Of a stretch of 64,000 nucleotides of DNA, positions 47,801-58,635 are shown in pieces; the first letter of the stretch is position 1, and every line of letters begins with the position of its first letter. Origin of the DNA: Aquatica leii. Lineage: Eukaryota; Arthropoda; Insecta; Coleoptera; Lampyridae. Both the position numbers and the translations under genes were made by a program. The notes under the pieces were generated by a model. The model saw only the letters and a list, made by a program, of their open reading frames with translations, searched no databases and had not been told where the DNA came from. Location: contig CM069438.1 of assembly GCA_035610365.1 (NCBI GenBank), forward strand, positions 35,767,869 through 35,831,868, given 5' to 3'.

Positions 47801-48496
47801 TGCCGACTGTTAGGAATTAAGAAGACTAGGACAACGCCTCTCCATCCTCAATCTGATGGCATGGTTGAACGGATGAATCGGACAATGGGCAAGTACTTAG
47901 CCAAGGTAGTGTCCGAACACCAAAGAGACTGGGATCAGTACTTGCACCTTTTCCTAATGGCATACCGATCATCCGTTCACGAAAGCACAGGTCAAACACC
48001 ATCCTGTGTCATGCTCGGTCGTGAGATAAGATTACCATGCGATCTTCAATTTGGGCGAAGACCGGAAGAAGAAGTTGCTGGAGAAGATTACGTCAGCAAG
48101 CTGGCCAAGAGATTAGACGAAGTACATGAAGAGGTCCGTAAAAACACACGAATTGCCAGCGACAGGATGAAAACAAGATATGACGTCAAGGCGCAAAATG
48201 GTGGGTTTCAACCTGGCGATATGGTCTGGTTGTATAACCCTCAAAGGAGACGTGGTTTGTCGCCGAAACTGCAAAGGCAATGGGAGGGCCCCTATGAAGT
48301 CGTGCAGCGTATTAACGACGTTATATACCGCATCCGAAAACCGCCCAGAAGCAAGCCAAAAGTGGTTCACGTCGATCGTCTAGCCCCGTTTGCTGGCGAT
48401 AACCACAATCCGCAAGTTCAGGTCCGAACCAGAGTAATAAGTAGCAGAACCAGGAATTCAATTGAAGAAATGGAGTTCGAAAAGTTTATGAACTTC

Positions 48497-48955
48497 TACG
48501 GAGGTTCTGGAAAAGCTAGGTTCGGAGTTACCACCGAGGAACAACAAGACCTGTTCCAGACACAAAAAGATTACGCCATCGCACATTGCGTGAGCGAGGA
48601 CCTTGACATGTTCAAAGGGGTTGCAGTCGTGTTTAAAAAGAAGTTTGGGCAGCTAGATGAATTACGAAGACAGCAACCGGCAGTCGGAAAGGTTTTAGGA
48701 CTACGTGGTGACGGACGCTTCGTTTTCTATCTGGTCACCAAGAAATACTCACGTGTCAAGCCGTTATACAAAGATCTGTGGCGAACATTATGGAGTCTCA
48801 AGAGACAAATGGAGTTCCATCATGTTAAGAAATTGGCAGTACCCAAGCTTGGTTGTGGCTTAGACCAACTGAATTGGAGGACAGTTCGAAACATGTTGGA
48901 GGTCGTCTTCCGAGGAACAGGCATTCAAGTGTTGGTCTGTAGTTACCAACCGAGG
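48497..48955 (+). other. Macro domain (TARG1/OARD1-like) fused to Pol
   Basis: Residues about 690-842 counted from 46430. Blocks in order: QDLFQTQKDYAIAHCVSED, KGVAVVFKKKFGQLDELR, GRFVFYLVTKKYSRVKP, LAVPKLGCGLDQLNW, and a closing beta-strand IQVLVCSYQP. These match the fold and motifs of the TARG1/OARD1 branch of macro domains, which remove ADP-ribose from acidic residues. Equivalents of the residues regarded as catalytic are present: Ser722 in HCVSED, a Lys of TKK (771/772) and Asp812 in GCGLD. Loop 1, normally Gly-rich (MGxG), reads MFKG, which could alter ligand binding. Family knowledge supports ADP-ribose hydrolysis or binding; activity in this element is inference. Confidence 0.88.
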
Positions 48956-48985
48956 AGAGTATTTGGTCAGGAAAAGTCCATTGAC

Positions 48986-49042
48986 TGTTACTTTTATGGT
49001 CAAGGAAGTTGCCGAAATGGAGGAAGCTGCCGCTATCGCCAC
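48986..49042 (+). other. CCCH zinc finger after the macro domain
   Basis: CYFYGQGSCRNGGSCRYRH fits C-x7-C-x5-C-x3-H exactly (C853, C861, C867, H871 counted from 46430). CCCH fingers commonly bind single-stranded RNA. It is separate from the gag CCHC knuckle. Confidence 0.88.
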
Positions 49043-49095
49043 GATCCCTTTTACCGGTGTCGCATCCAGTCTCCTGTTCTGGGACAGAACAGTCC

Positions 49096-49109
49096 TAAGA
49101 AGGGGGCAG
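49096..49109 (+). promoter_or_regulatory. Polypurine tract
   Basis: AAGAAGGGGGCAG directly before the 3' LTR, the expected plus-strand primer. It is inside the Pol reading frame. Confidence 0.75.
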
Positions 49110-49582
49110 TGAAACGTTCAAGAAATTACTTGCAAACGCAAGAGCCTTCTAGAAGCTGTCTAGAAGATATAGCGAAAAGTAGGGAACGTTCGAGAAGGAT
49201 TCGAGAAGGATTCGCCGATGTCTATAAATGCCGAACATGGAAATCGTAGGTCAGTTATTCCTGGAATGTGAATGCATGCAGTATTAAGAAGATTATTAAG
49301 GTGAAGATAAATAAGTGATTAGCACGTGCGACGTTTTAAATAAATAACAGTGTACACCGAATCGAGTGAACGTGACTTATAGTGTAAACAAATCCGAGGA
49401 CGTTATCTTATCTTATCTTAAGTGTTATTCAACGGTTATACATAAATTCGTGTAAGTGTTTTCATTAAATATTATTAGATTTAATTAGTTCGGTTAATTT
49501 AAAAGTATACATATTTCTAGATTAAGTAAACGTAGTTTTAGTCGTTATAAATAAGTTAGTTTTTTAATAAATAGATACGTAA
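49110..49582 (+). repeat. 3' LTR
   Basis: 473 bp, same ends as the 5' LTR, about four differences. The first 140 bp contain the end of the Pol frame (stop at 49247-49249). Followed by the target duplication AAATAG. Confidence 0.95.
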
Positions 49583-50249
49583 AAATAGTATTAGAACTAT
49601 TGCAATTGCGTATGTTAAACAAATTAAATTTTGTTGAGTGACCTTCTTTGACAGCGACATAATAATTAAAAAAAAAACTTACCTACAATCCAGTACTTTA
49701 TTACCAACCCCTACCAGCTGCAGTGGGGTAGTAATAATAGATGCAGAAGAATTCCAATTGGAATTAATAGTCAAGAAATATTGCCCTAGCTCAGGAGAGG
49801 GGAAGTAGGTGAGAAATAATAATGCAGCCGAATTTGGAGATAGCTTATATAATAAAAAAATTAATATCCACTTTGATACTTAAGAGATTTAGAAAATACC
49901 CAGAGATACAGGCGCCAGGTAGTTTATTTTGAATTAACAGTTGTAATTCTGGCTAAATTACCAAAACCAATCAAAGAAATCTATATACAGTAAATATACT
50001 TAACTACTTAAGGATACAATAGATATAAGAATAATATATATATATAGTAAGCAAATTAGACATAAGTTAATATGGACTCTAAATACATACGAGTCGAGAA
50101 CACAAATTAAAGAATTTTAGTAATTTCTACCGTTAGGGAGTAATTTCCCTCGGTACAATCCTTGTCGAAACAAATTTACAGTAATTACTCGTAGAGTAAT
50201 CCAAACAAATTAAGTAAAAGTAAGTACGATTAGATACAATTAAATCATA

Positions 50250-50335
50250 TTTAGTAATATTTAAGTAAAATTTAAGTAATATTTAAGTAAAATTTAAGTA
50301 ATATTTAAGTAAAATTTAAGTAATATTTAAGTAAA
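50250..50335. repeat. 22-bp minisatellite
   Basis: About four copies of a 22-bp unit made of two 11-bp halves, GTAATATTTAA and GTAAAATTTAA. Confidence 0.85.
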
Positions 50336-51489
50336 CGTGTACTCAATCAAAAGGCTTAAGCAAACTTGGTCTAGTCACAATCACACGACCAACTATGAAT
50401 CGTTAAAGCAAATAACACTACATAAAATGTAAAAATATAGGATACTACCTTACTCAAGTCACAGGTAACAATGGTTTTACATACACCGATCGATCGACTT
50501 GTCCAGAGCTCTGCCCAAGTGTTCGTCCTTAGTTGTCGGAAAAGAAATTAGCTAAAACACACAAAAGTAAGACAGTACCTACCACACTTCACATTTAATG
50601 TAGGTTAGCACATAAGCAAAATTACAACAGTAGATTAGTTTACTTATAGAAGCTGATAATTGACGTTACGTTTACTTAACTTAAGAAAAGAAAATTAGCA
50701 TTGTAAATTTTCATAGGCTGCATCCAATAAAATCCTGTAGAAACGATCATTCGCCGTAATTATTCCAAATCGAATAGTAAGGATTAGATAAATTGTCTCA
50801 ATCAGACATCATAATTATAACACATAACGGCACTCGTCGGCTCTTTAGCATCGACGCAAGAGAGATGTGCGAGGTTGACTTTCACCCGCCATCTTGTACC
50901 TTTTTATTCTTCGGAAACGGTTACATTTAGGAAGCAAGCAGCCAAGAGAAATAAAGAAAATCGGAAAGATAAAAAAAAACCCTCAAGCTAAGAGTTGACC
51001 ATTTAAATTTAAATTTTTATAGCGGCGTAAAACTACGTGCATAGCAACTACAAGACAAGCTGACAAGAAGGCGCGAAATGCAAGTAGCGCATGCCTTAAA
51101 CTTTAGACTTAGTCCAAACCCGCATCTCATTGTAGAGGCACATTTTATATTTACGTTGCAAAACGTTACTGAATAAATTCTTAACTGGTGCGTTCATTTG
51201 AGAACGTTACTAATTAAAAGAAAACGTAACAACTTCCCCAAAGAAAACATTTTCCTCGTTGAGTAGCCTGAAATAGTATGAATATAAATCGTGTTAACGC
51301 AATGACTCACGAAAGTCGACGTCTACAAAATTGTTAATAAAAGAAATTAGATATAAGAACCCAATATATCGAATGCTGTTCTTCGTAATTATTAAGAGGG
51401 TATCGCAATCGACTGACGTCTAAGAAGTAACATTCGTTTTCGGCGTGGATAATAAGCCTTTAATTATTTATCGATATTCATTCTTCCTT

Positions 51490-51560
51490 GTTCTTAATTA
51501 ATTAAATCGAAACATGTGGCCAAAGCGGGGCGAAACGGCTATCAAATTAAGAAATAATAA
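51490..51560 (+). other. Decayed hammerhead-like string
   Basis: GGGGCGAAACGGCTATC (about 51525-51541) resembles the 3' half of the candidate ribozyme at 36.9 kb (GGGCGAAACGGCC). TTCTTAATT upstream can pair with AATTAAGAA downstream as a stem I. The CTGATGA box is absent. It lies about 400 bp upstream of a Penelope endonuclease scrap. Confidence 0.35.
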
Positions 51561-51949
51561 ATTACTTTAAATACGTAATGAATTTATAATTTCATTTCCA
51601 TCACAGTTGATGTTCTATTAAATTTTCTGATTTAGATGACACAGACCATTTTAGGTAGTTGACAGCTTAAAAATGACTTGACCGCAACATGTCAGTAACC
51701 AGAAAGATTGGCAGAGTGCGTCAAAACCGGAATCTAATTTTAATTCAATATACAGGGTATTACGTTATGAAAATTTTGCACGTAACAACCCTGAATCAAA
51801 AGTAAATAGAATCAAGGCATTTTTTTATGAGCCGGACCTGGCTTGGACTACAGCTAAATAAAATTATGTACGCAATTTACCCACTAGAACTACACTTTCG
51901 ATATATTTACGTTCCGTGTAAATAAATTTTAGTAGAATCTATAGACTTG

Positions 51950-52235
51950 CTAAGGTCCCAACTTGTTTCTATCCATCCCATTTTACAGTACACACCAAGA
52001 GTAACTACAAACTAGAGTGCATGTGCGGTAGAAGTTATATCGACCAAATGGGAAGAGGTTGTCAGTGCAGGGTTAAAGAGCATCAACGAGATGCTCAACT
52101 TATGCGTATCGACAAATCTGCAGCTGTGTATCTACATGATAATGGAGATTACCGAATTGACTACAAAAACGTAAAAATATTAGCAAAAAACTACATCCAA
52201 CGAATACTATTCGACCTAGTAAGGAATGATAAGTA
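51950..52235 (+). mobile_element. Penelope-like GIY-YIG endonuclease fragment
   Basis: An open frame from about 51998 reads KSNYKLECMCGRSYIDQMGR, then RVKEHQRDAQLMRIDKSA, VYLHDNGDYRIDYKNVKILA. This is the order of a Penelope-type GIY-YIG endonuclease: Cys pair, YIGQTGR-like box (here YIDQMGR), the conserved Arg of RVKEH, then His and Asn further on. The second motif Gly is Asp, so it is likely inactive. No RT upstream is recognised. It belongs to a different subgroup from the copies at 26-30 kb. Confidence 0.8.
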
Positions 52236-52965
52236 GGCGTAGATGCAATCACGGTTGAACGAACAGCTTTGAGCAATAGTGACGAGTTAGCAACGTTGGC
52301 AATTCCTATACATATAAACAAAATAAGTGGGCCAGTTAAGATGCAAGTTTTAAGTTACAGCTTAACGACAGGTTTGATATCAATTTTGAATAATTTTTTT
52401 TTTAAATCGCAGATGTTAATACTTAATGGTTGAGTTAAATAATTAAATCGTGAGCAGTTAAGTAGTTAGTTGTCAGTTGATGTATTTGTAATTATAAGTA
52501 TTAAAAAGTAATTTAAATAAATTGGCTTGGGTGCCAACCTTACAAAATTGTAACATTGTAACCAACGTTACATTTACAATTAACTTATCTGACGTTAGGT
52601 ACATGGCGATCATCGTAACAAATTATATCATCTTGGGTTACAGCGGTTCAACAGACTAGAATCAAAAGATCAAAGACGCTATAAAACAAAGAATACACGA
52701 CAATAACATCAGTCTTTAAAAAATCTTATGAAGTAATAAGCTTAAACAGAAGAGTTATCTGCGACTTGACCTCTAAACGACTAATCATTTGATAATTTTA
52801 TTGTCTAATACAAAGTTATCTTTAATATTAAAAAGCAAATGACTTCTTAAATAAATGTAAAATTAATCTAAAGAAACCTTTTAGTATTAACTTGTGCAAA
52901 ACGTTGACATAAGTATACTTTAATAAGTGATTACTTGTTCTTTTCTCTGTTTTAGACTTCAAAAT
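52236..52965. other. Upstream region of P450 D
   Basis: AT-rich; the last ~150 bp are similar to the upstream of P450 C, with TTTAG-ACTTCAAAA ending in AG at 52955 as a possible UTR splice acceptor. Confidence 0.45.
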
Positions 52966-54612
52966 ATGGAACCCGTCACTATATACTCAATTATTTTTGT
53001 AATTGTGGGTACAATTTGGTGCATCTTCAAATGGAAGTTTACTTACTGGCACCGTCGGGGTGTATACAGTCCTCGGCCTACTATACCATTTGGTAACGCA
53101 TTTGATTTAATCAGACAAAAAAGAAGCATCGGGTTGGAAATGCGACACGTTTACCAAGATATCAAAAATAAATCGCTGCCTTTTGGCGGATATTATTTTC
53201 TTACACATCCAGTATTTTTGCCCACCGATTTAGACTTGATCCAAAGAATATCGACTACAGACTTTGAACATTTTAGCGATCGCACAATGATGAGAAACGA
53301 CAACGATCCGTTAAGCGGTAACCTGATTGCTTTGAAAGGACAAGAATGGCAGAACACGCGGGCAAAATTATCTCCAGCCTTCACGCCGTCAAAAAATAAA
53401 ATGATGTTTGGTACAGTGAAGAAACACACAGACGTGTTGTTAGAAATCGTAAACGAGCTTTGCGCAAAAAAAGATTCTATGGATCTTCACGATTTGATGA
53501 TACGAACAACGGTAGACGTAATTTCTGCGTGCGCGTTTGGCCTAGAATCCAACTCGTTAAGGAACCCCAACTCAAAATTAAAAGAATACGGATTAAGATA
53601 CTTTGAACCAACGACGAGGCATAAAATTGTATTTGTCTTTACGATAATAATGCCAAGACTATTAAAGCTTCTTCGTATCAGAACTTTTCCTAAAGACATA
53701 ACTGACTTCTTTTTAAACGTCATGACTCAAACTTTAAACCATAGAGAAACCAATAAATTCATTCAAAAAGATTTTGTGCACCTTCTCTTACAAATTAAGA
53801 ATAACTCCAAAATTACTGCAGACGAGGTTGGGTCGTTTGAACCAGCGTCGGGTCAAAAATCGACAATGACTATTGAAGAAATAACAGCGCATTCAGTGCT
53901 GTTTTTTGTTGGTGGCTCTGAAACCAGCGCTGGTATTTTGACGTTTTGTCTGTACGAGCTGACACTGCAAAAACAAATACAAGACGCTGCTAGAAAAGAA
54001 GTGCAAAAGGCTTTACATGAAAACGGCGGAGAGGTCACTTACGAGTTGCTGCAAAAACTACCCTACTTGGGAAAATGCATTAACGGTACTAACATCAGTT
54101 CTTACTTCTTCGTATAAGTTACCATCTGTTTCTGTTTATAGAAGCAATGCGCAAATACCCAGTTGTGCCAGTGCACTTAAGAGAGTGTACCAAAGACTAC
54201 ATAGTTCCTAACTCAAACGTACATATACAAAAAGGCACTACTTTAATCGTCTCAACATTTGGAATACACAGAGATTCAGAATTTTATCCGGATCCGGAAA
54301 AGTTTGACCCAGAAAGATTTTCCGAAAAAAACATAAAAACTCGTCATTCTTATGCTTTTATTCCTTTTGGTATGGGACCCAAGATTTGCCCCGGTAGGTA
54401 TTAATTAATTATTATTTGGTTTTAACAATGTTTTGGTAGCATACACGTTTGGAATGATGGAAATGAAACTGATAATGGCTACGCTGTTGGCAAGCTTCAA
54501 GTTTTCGTTAAATTCAAAGACCAAGCCTTTAGAATTCAATCCAAAGTCGATGCCTACTTTGCCGTTGAATGCTATATGGATAGATGTCGAAAAAGTTTAT
54601 GAAGGAATTTGA
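52966..54612 (+). CDS. Cytochrome P450 D (CYP6-type, clan 3)
   Basis: Three exons, 52966-54085, 54142-54393 and 54440-54612, give 514 residues, four more than C because the C terminus runs on as VEKVYEGI. Introns are 56 and 46 bp, phase 1, GT-AG. The ATG at 52966 starts MEPVTIYSII as in gene C; the in-frame ATG at 52927 lies upstream of the probable UTR splice site. W128-R132, I-helix GGSET (316-320), EAMR (ExxR, 374-377), FDPERF and the haem loop FGMGPKICPA with Cys456 are present. The residue after the haem Cys is Pro (Ile in A and B, Leu in C). AATAAA overlaps the stop codon region (54612-54617). Very similar to E and clearly paralogous to C. Presumed xenobiotic oxidase of the endoplasmic reticulum. 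Confidence 0.92.
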
Positions 54613-55262
54613 ATAAAATCATTATATAATAGAGAAATAACCAACAAAATTGTATGAATCTGTATTCACTCATACTGCCTATTAACTGACCAAGAAAAAT
54701 ACGCTTTCAAAAAAACTTTGTGAAACTCTAACTAAATGGTTCACTAATTTAAACAGTTCACGGCGCATTTATACTTTTAGCTTTTTGTTTTGGCGTCGTC
54801 ATCATTTTGAGTTCTACGAAGAAGGTTCAATTAGACTCTTTTTTTTGCAAAGTTAATTTTAGTGGAGCTTACGGAAGAGATCTGTGCAAACTGCAGTTTT
54901 TTTCTACACGCCGCAAACTTTCCCAAAAGTTTCAAAATGTACATGTTATTGTTTTTTTGCAGAGACAGAACCAAAATATTTACTTTATTAAATATCTTGC
55001 ACAAATACGGTAGGTTCAGCAAAAAGTTGGGTTTGGCAAAGTACTTAAGAAGAACTTTTTTGATTGTTTTTTTTTGTAAAGTGAAAACTTCTTCACATAG
55101 CTCAAATAAAATTTTAGAACATCTTCAGATTGAGAAAACAAGTAAATATTAAACCAGCTCAACCGGTACATATCTTACTAGCCCATTTTTCTCAATCCAA
55201 ATAATTTTTAGTTGTCAAGTATTCCAACGAAGTATTTGCGGAACAAAATTTTTAACGTTAAT
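54613..55262. repeat. D/E duplicated 3' flank (copy with D)
   Basis: Closely matches 62502-63110 downstream of E, including AGAGAAATAACCAACAAAATTGTATGAATC, so the duplication covered gene and flank. Short frames here (54807-55152, both strands) repeat with the flank and have no recognised product. Confidence 0.85.
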
Positions 55263-58200
55263 GCGTTTCAGATGGCAACGGAAACCGTCGTGCGATGTGA
55301 GAATTTGGACGGCCGTTCGTCCCGGATCGTGGGACATGTTGATCCAGCTTAGGATGTTTGGTATCATGGAATAGGAATTACGGCCCTTATGGGATGCATT
55401 TCACAGCCGCTGCCATTCATCATAGATCAAAGTCATGAAATGACGCTTGACGGCCAAGAAGGAAGGAAAATCTGCGGTCGAAACTTGCTGGACTAAAAAA
55501 GTACAAGTGCCAGCCCTTGAGAGAACTTTGATGCAGTATATTTTCTGCAATAGGAGATGCAGAGGGGGATATTTTGCCGCGACGCATAAGGAATCGATAG
55601 AAACTGTACAATATGCTTCGAGGATCGTACGAAAGAATAAGGATTGTAGAGATGCCAGTTTCCTGACAATATGGGTATGTTTTAGTCTATGGTACCAAAT
55701 ATCTAAGCTATATGTGAGCATGGGGATGACTGCAGTATTGAAAATGGTCACTAATAATTTCTTATGTAGGTTCCATTTACAACGAGAATACTTGTAAAAC
55801 AAGTGCAAAACCCTCTTACACTTGTTAACCACATAGGAACAGTGTTTGACAAAGCTCAGTTTGAGATCAAGCAAAAATCTGAGGTATTTGAATTCGAAAA
55901 CCCTTGGAACTGGAATATCGTTTAGTCGAACTGTGAGATCTCTTGACAACGGGCAGCCAAAAACCATGTACTTGATCTTGTCAGCTAAGACTGTCTATTT
56001 GTTGTTGGCAGCCCAGCGATTCAAAGTGTCCAGGCACTGTCGTGATTTTGCTTCTAGGCCGCGTCTATTGTCTGCGGATACTGTGATGGTAATATCATCC
56101 GCGTAGACTAAAATGTCGCAGTTATCAGGTAAGTCTCGTTCAAGTAAGGAATCAACAACAACGTTCCACAAGGTCGGCCCAAAAACCGAGCGGTCTCGTC
56201 GGGTTCAGGAGCTTTATTCTTGGGAATTCTGCTAGCCACTAACGCTATGTTCTCTTTTGTAACCACCCAGTCTGGTCAAGATTCAATATTTGCAAAAGAT
56301 CGGGATCTAACTCGAGATTGGTAAGGATAGTCGTTCGTCGGATCGTCGTCTGGGAAAAGAGAACTAACAATTGACTTAATTGTGTCTTGCTCTGTGAGAG
56401 TGTATCTGTCACCGTCACGGACGTTAGAGCATGGTCAGCAACTTTTGTGAGGAAATTCTATAAACTAATTCCTACGGACTCACTGCCAAAATTTTCTCAA
56501 CAAACCTTTGCCATGAGCTAAATTTTGCATTCTTCACTGCCAGTTTGTACCGGTGAAGCGCGGCCTTATACGAATTTAGCCATTAAATTTTTAGCTCTGC
56601 TGGGACTATTTGTGTTTTCTTTCTTAAGCAAGGTGCGACTCGCTTTAACTTATTTAGCTGACCTCTTTGTTCAGCTTGACAGGATCTATGTGTTTTACGT
56701 CTAGGATACGCTTGGGGATCGGAACCGCTCGAGAATTTTCGATTTTTAAATCAAAACGTATAAGTCGGTGGTCACTTTCAATTACTTCCCAGTTAGAAAT
56801 TTTCCTTGCTAAAGCTTGCGATGCCAGAGTGTCATCAATGTTTGAAGAACCTTGGTGACTAGCAAAGGTCAAAGGTTGGCTGGGCTCATTTACAACGCAT
56901 AGGTCACTTTCACCCACGAGGTTCTCTACGCTTCTGTCTCGTTCGTCAGTAAGCAAGGTGTGCCATAGCGGCGATTTAGAATTAAAATCACCTGCTATAA
57001 TAATTGAGACGCCTCTTAGTTCGTCCGAAATTCTGTCTAGATGTTGTAGATGAATACGAACATCCCCGCTTGGTGGCTAATATACGCCAACGACACCCAA
57101 AGAGGTGTTTTTAACTGTAATCATGGATACGGCAGTGCAGTCATTAGTTAGATGACTGAGGGTAACTACTCCGACGGGCTTCGCGCTATTGAAAACAATA
57201 GCCCAAAAATACCGCATAGAAGTTAATGCGGTGATCCTGTTGAAGGACAAGGCTGCCCCAGCAAGCCTATACCCTGAACCAGAACAATACACATAGGGCT
57301 CTTGGGTCAGAAAAATGTCAATGTCGTTGTCGGAAAAGAAGCCCATGACTTCTAAGGTTGCAGCATGAGAACGCTGAAGATTCACTTGCGCAATCCTAAG
57401 AGTCAGAGAAGCGTCTTCACTGTCGATAATCGGTGTTACCAATCTTGGCGTCAAGCCTTTTTAGGTACGCCGGGTAGTTATTGGAAGACGCCTTGTGCTT
57501 TATCATCTCGCCATATCTGGCACAGTTTGCGCATGCAGGGTCACATGTAGTGTTAAGGCAATCTTTAGTTTCGTGCTTTTCAGCACAAATACCGCATTGA
57601 ATTTCGCTTTTACATTCACCTGATTGGTGACCAAACTTTTGGCATTTATAGCACCTTATGATGCGTACACTGTCATTGACCCTGCATGAGTTCCATGCAA
57701 CGTAAACACGACGACTGGCCATGAAGTACTTTCTTACCTCCGGAGTTAGTTCAATTATCCAGTTGCAATTGGATCTATGTCTGGGCCCGAATTTAAATAG
57801 CACCTTCAGATGTTCTCTGGCTTGTTGCATTATTTCATTAGTGGCGACATCGAAGTTTTGCTCAAGGATCGCCTCCTTTACCTGCTCGGGAGAGAGGTTG
57901 GTAGAAACGTCCGTGATAGAGATCCTAGGAAGGATATCCGCTGGGATCTTATAAAGGTCGGTCTTTTCGGACTCCAAGCGAACGGAGTTTCGTCCCATTT
58001 TCGTCATTCGGTCTAGTCTTAGACCAAGCGTAGTAGGATTAAGAACTGTCATGAGCTTTGTTTTGGTCTCGTCAGATGTCTTCATGTTAGACTCTCAGGC
58101 TTGGGAACTATCACAACTGTACAGCTTTGGACTGGCGTGACGGATTTACCGAAAGGTACCTTCACTCTGTCTGCTACTCTGCTAGATCACTGCTAGAGAA

Positions 58201-58635
58201 CAAGATCAGTTGTGACTTGTTGGATGGCTGGTGATGACAACTTGTCAGTCACCGTCTTCAAGGCAGTTTGTACGCCTCTAAGAGCGTCCGAAATATTTGA
58301 ATGTTGCTGCGACATTTATATAGATAGCTTGAATGCGGGACAGTACATCCATTAATTCAGTTCGTCTGGCAACGGATTCTTTGGAGGTAGAAAACAGTTT
58401 AGACATAGTTAGGGCCTCTGCTTTAAAGGATTCTTCGAGTGTGGACAGTTGGGAGTCATCGGATTCGTCGTCGGACTCGGTTTCGCGACGACGCTTGGCA
58501 CTGGCAGACTCAACCTCCATGGCGGAGGCCGAGGGGACGGGAGAAGGTGCGTGCAACATCGCGACTTCTTAGGATAACGGCAAATAGACGTAACTCTTTG
58601 GCCGTATTTGCATATTGAAGAGAAACCAGAGAACA
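55263..58635 (-). mobile_element. R1-like LINE, internally deleted
   Basis: Minus strand. ORF1 N-terminus is at 58559-58281 (acidic, Ser-rich). The ORF1 C-terminal part, 58085-57417, has zinc knuckles CYKCQKFGHQSGEC and CGICAEKHETKDC and a third Cys pair. ORF2 endonuclease starts near 57454 with RIAQVNLQRSHAAT (R1-clade style) and continues with AGDFNSKSPLWH and ESDHRLIRFDL down to 56654. The front of the reverse transcriptase is mostly missing. The palm box LVYADDITITVS lies near 56110-56075, and the rest of RT runs 55967-55401. The 3' end is cut off near 55263, inside the HGGFRC-type C-terminal region seen in the second copy. Inserted in, and interrupting, the duplicated flank of P450 D. 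Confidence 0.88.

Larger units (their letters stand above)
44858..49249 (+). pseudogene. pol: pol polyprotein with macro domain and CCCH finger, two stops
   Basis: A single frame from 44858 to 49249, broken by TGA at 46094-46096 and TAG at 46301-46303. Part one: aspartic protease with [10 protein letters not shown] (Asp at 44987) and reverse transcriptase start ([10 protein letters not shown]). The RT box YLDDVIV is at 46232, between the stops. Counting from 46430: RNase H with DTDAS (about 82-86) and RTDHAALKW (148-156); integrase zinc finger H315, H322, C352, C355; integrase core D384, D444, E480 (exact DD35E spacing); GPY module at 620-622. The same frame continues into a macro domain (about 690-842) and a CCCH finger (853-871), then about 65 residues that run through the polypurine tract into the 3' LTR. 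The frame relative to gag is shifted, as is usual in Ty3/gypsy elements. Confidence 0.92.
42788..49582 (+). mobile_element. Ty3/gypsy LTR retrotransposon with macro-CCCH extension
   Basis: A 6795-bp element bounded by two 473-bp LTRs and a 6-bp target duplication AAATAG (42782-42787 and 49583-49588). Order: 5' LTR, primer-binding region, gag, pol (protease, reverse transcriptase, RNase H, integrase, GPY/F module), then in the same frame a macro domain and a CCCH zinc finger, polypurine tract, 3' LTR. There is no env gene. LTRs differ at about 4 positions, so the insertion is young, yet gag and pol carry in-frame stops and the copy cannot be autonomous. The extension after integrase is not part of the usual Ty3/gypsy plan. 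Confidence 0.95.
49589..51940. other. Intergenic region, no gene recognised
   Basis: AT-rich. It contains a minisatellite (50250-50335) and a decayed hammerhead-like string (about 51515-51545), listed separately. No coding frame of interest. Confidence 0.4.

Noticed and set aside
48182..48420. A chromodomain at the Pol end
   Set aside because: The sequence here is the GPY/F module (WEGPYEVV...VVHVDRLAPF); the domain after it matches a macro domain, not the aromatic-cage pattern of chromodomains.
49043..49249. An env-like gene at the 3' end of the gypsy element
   Set aside because: The stretch after the CCCH finger has no signal peptide, membrane segment or separate frame; it is Pol read-through across the polypurine tract into the LTR.
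50250..50335. AT-rich repeat as a replication origin
   Set aside because: A simple 22-bp minisatellite; nothing in the sequence supports an origin.
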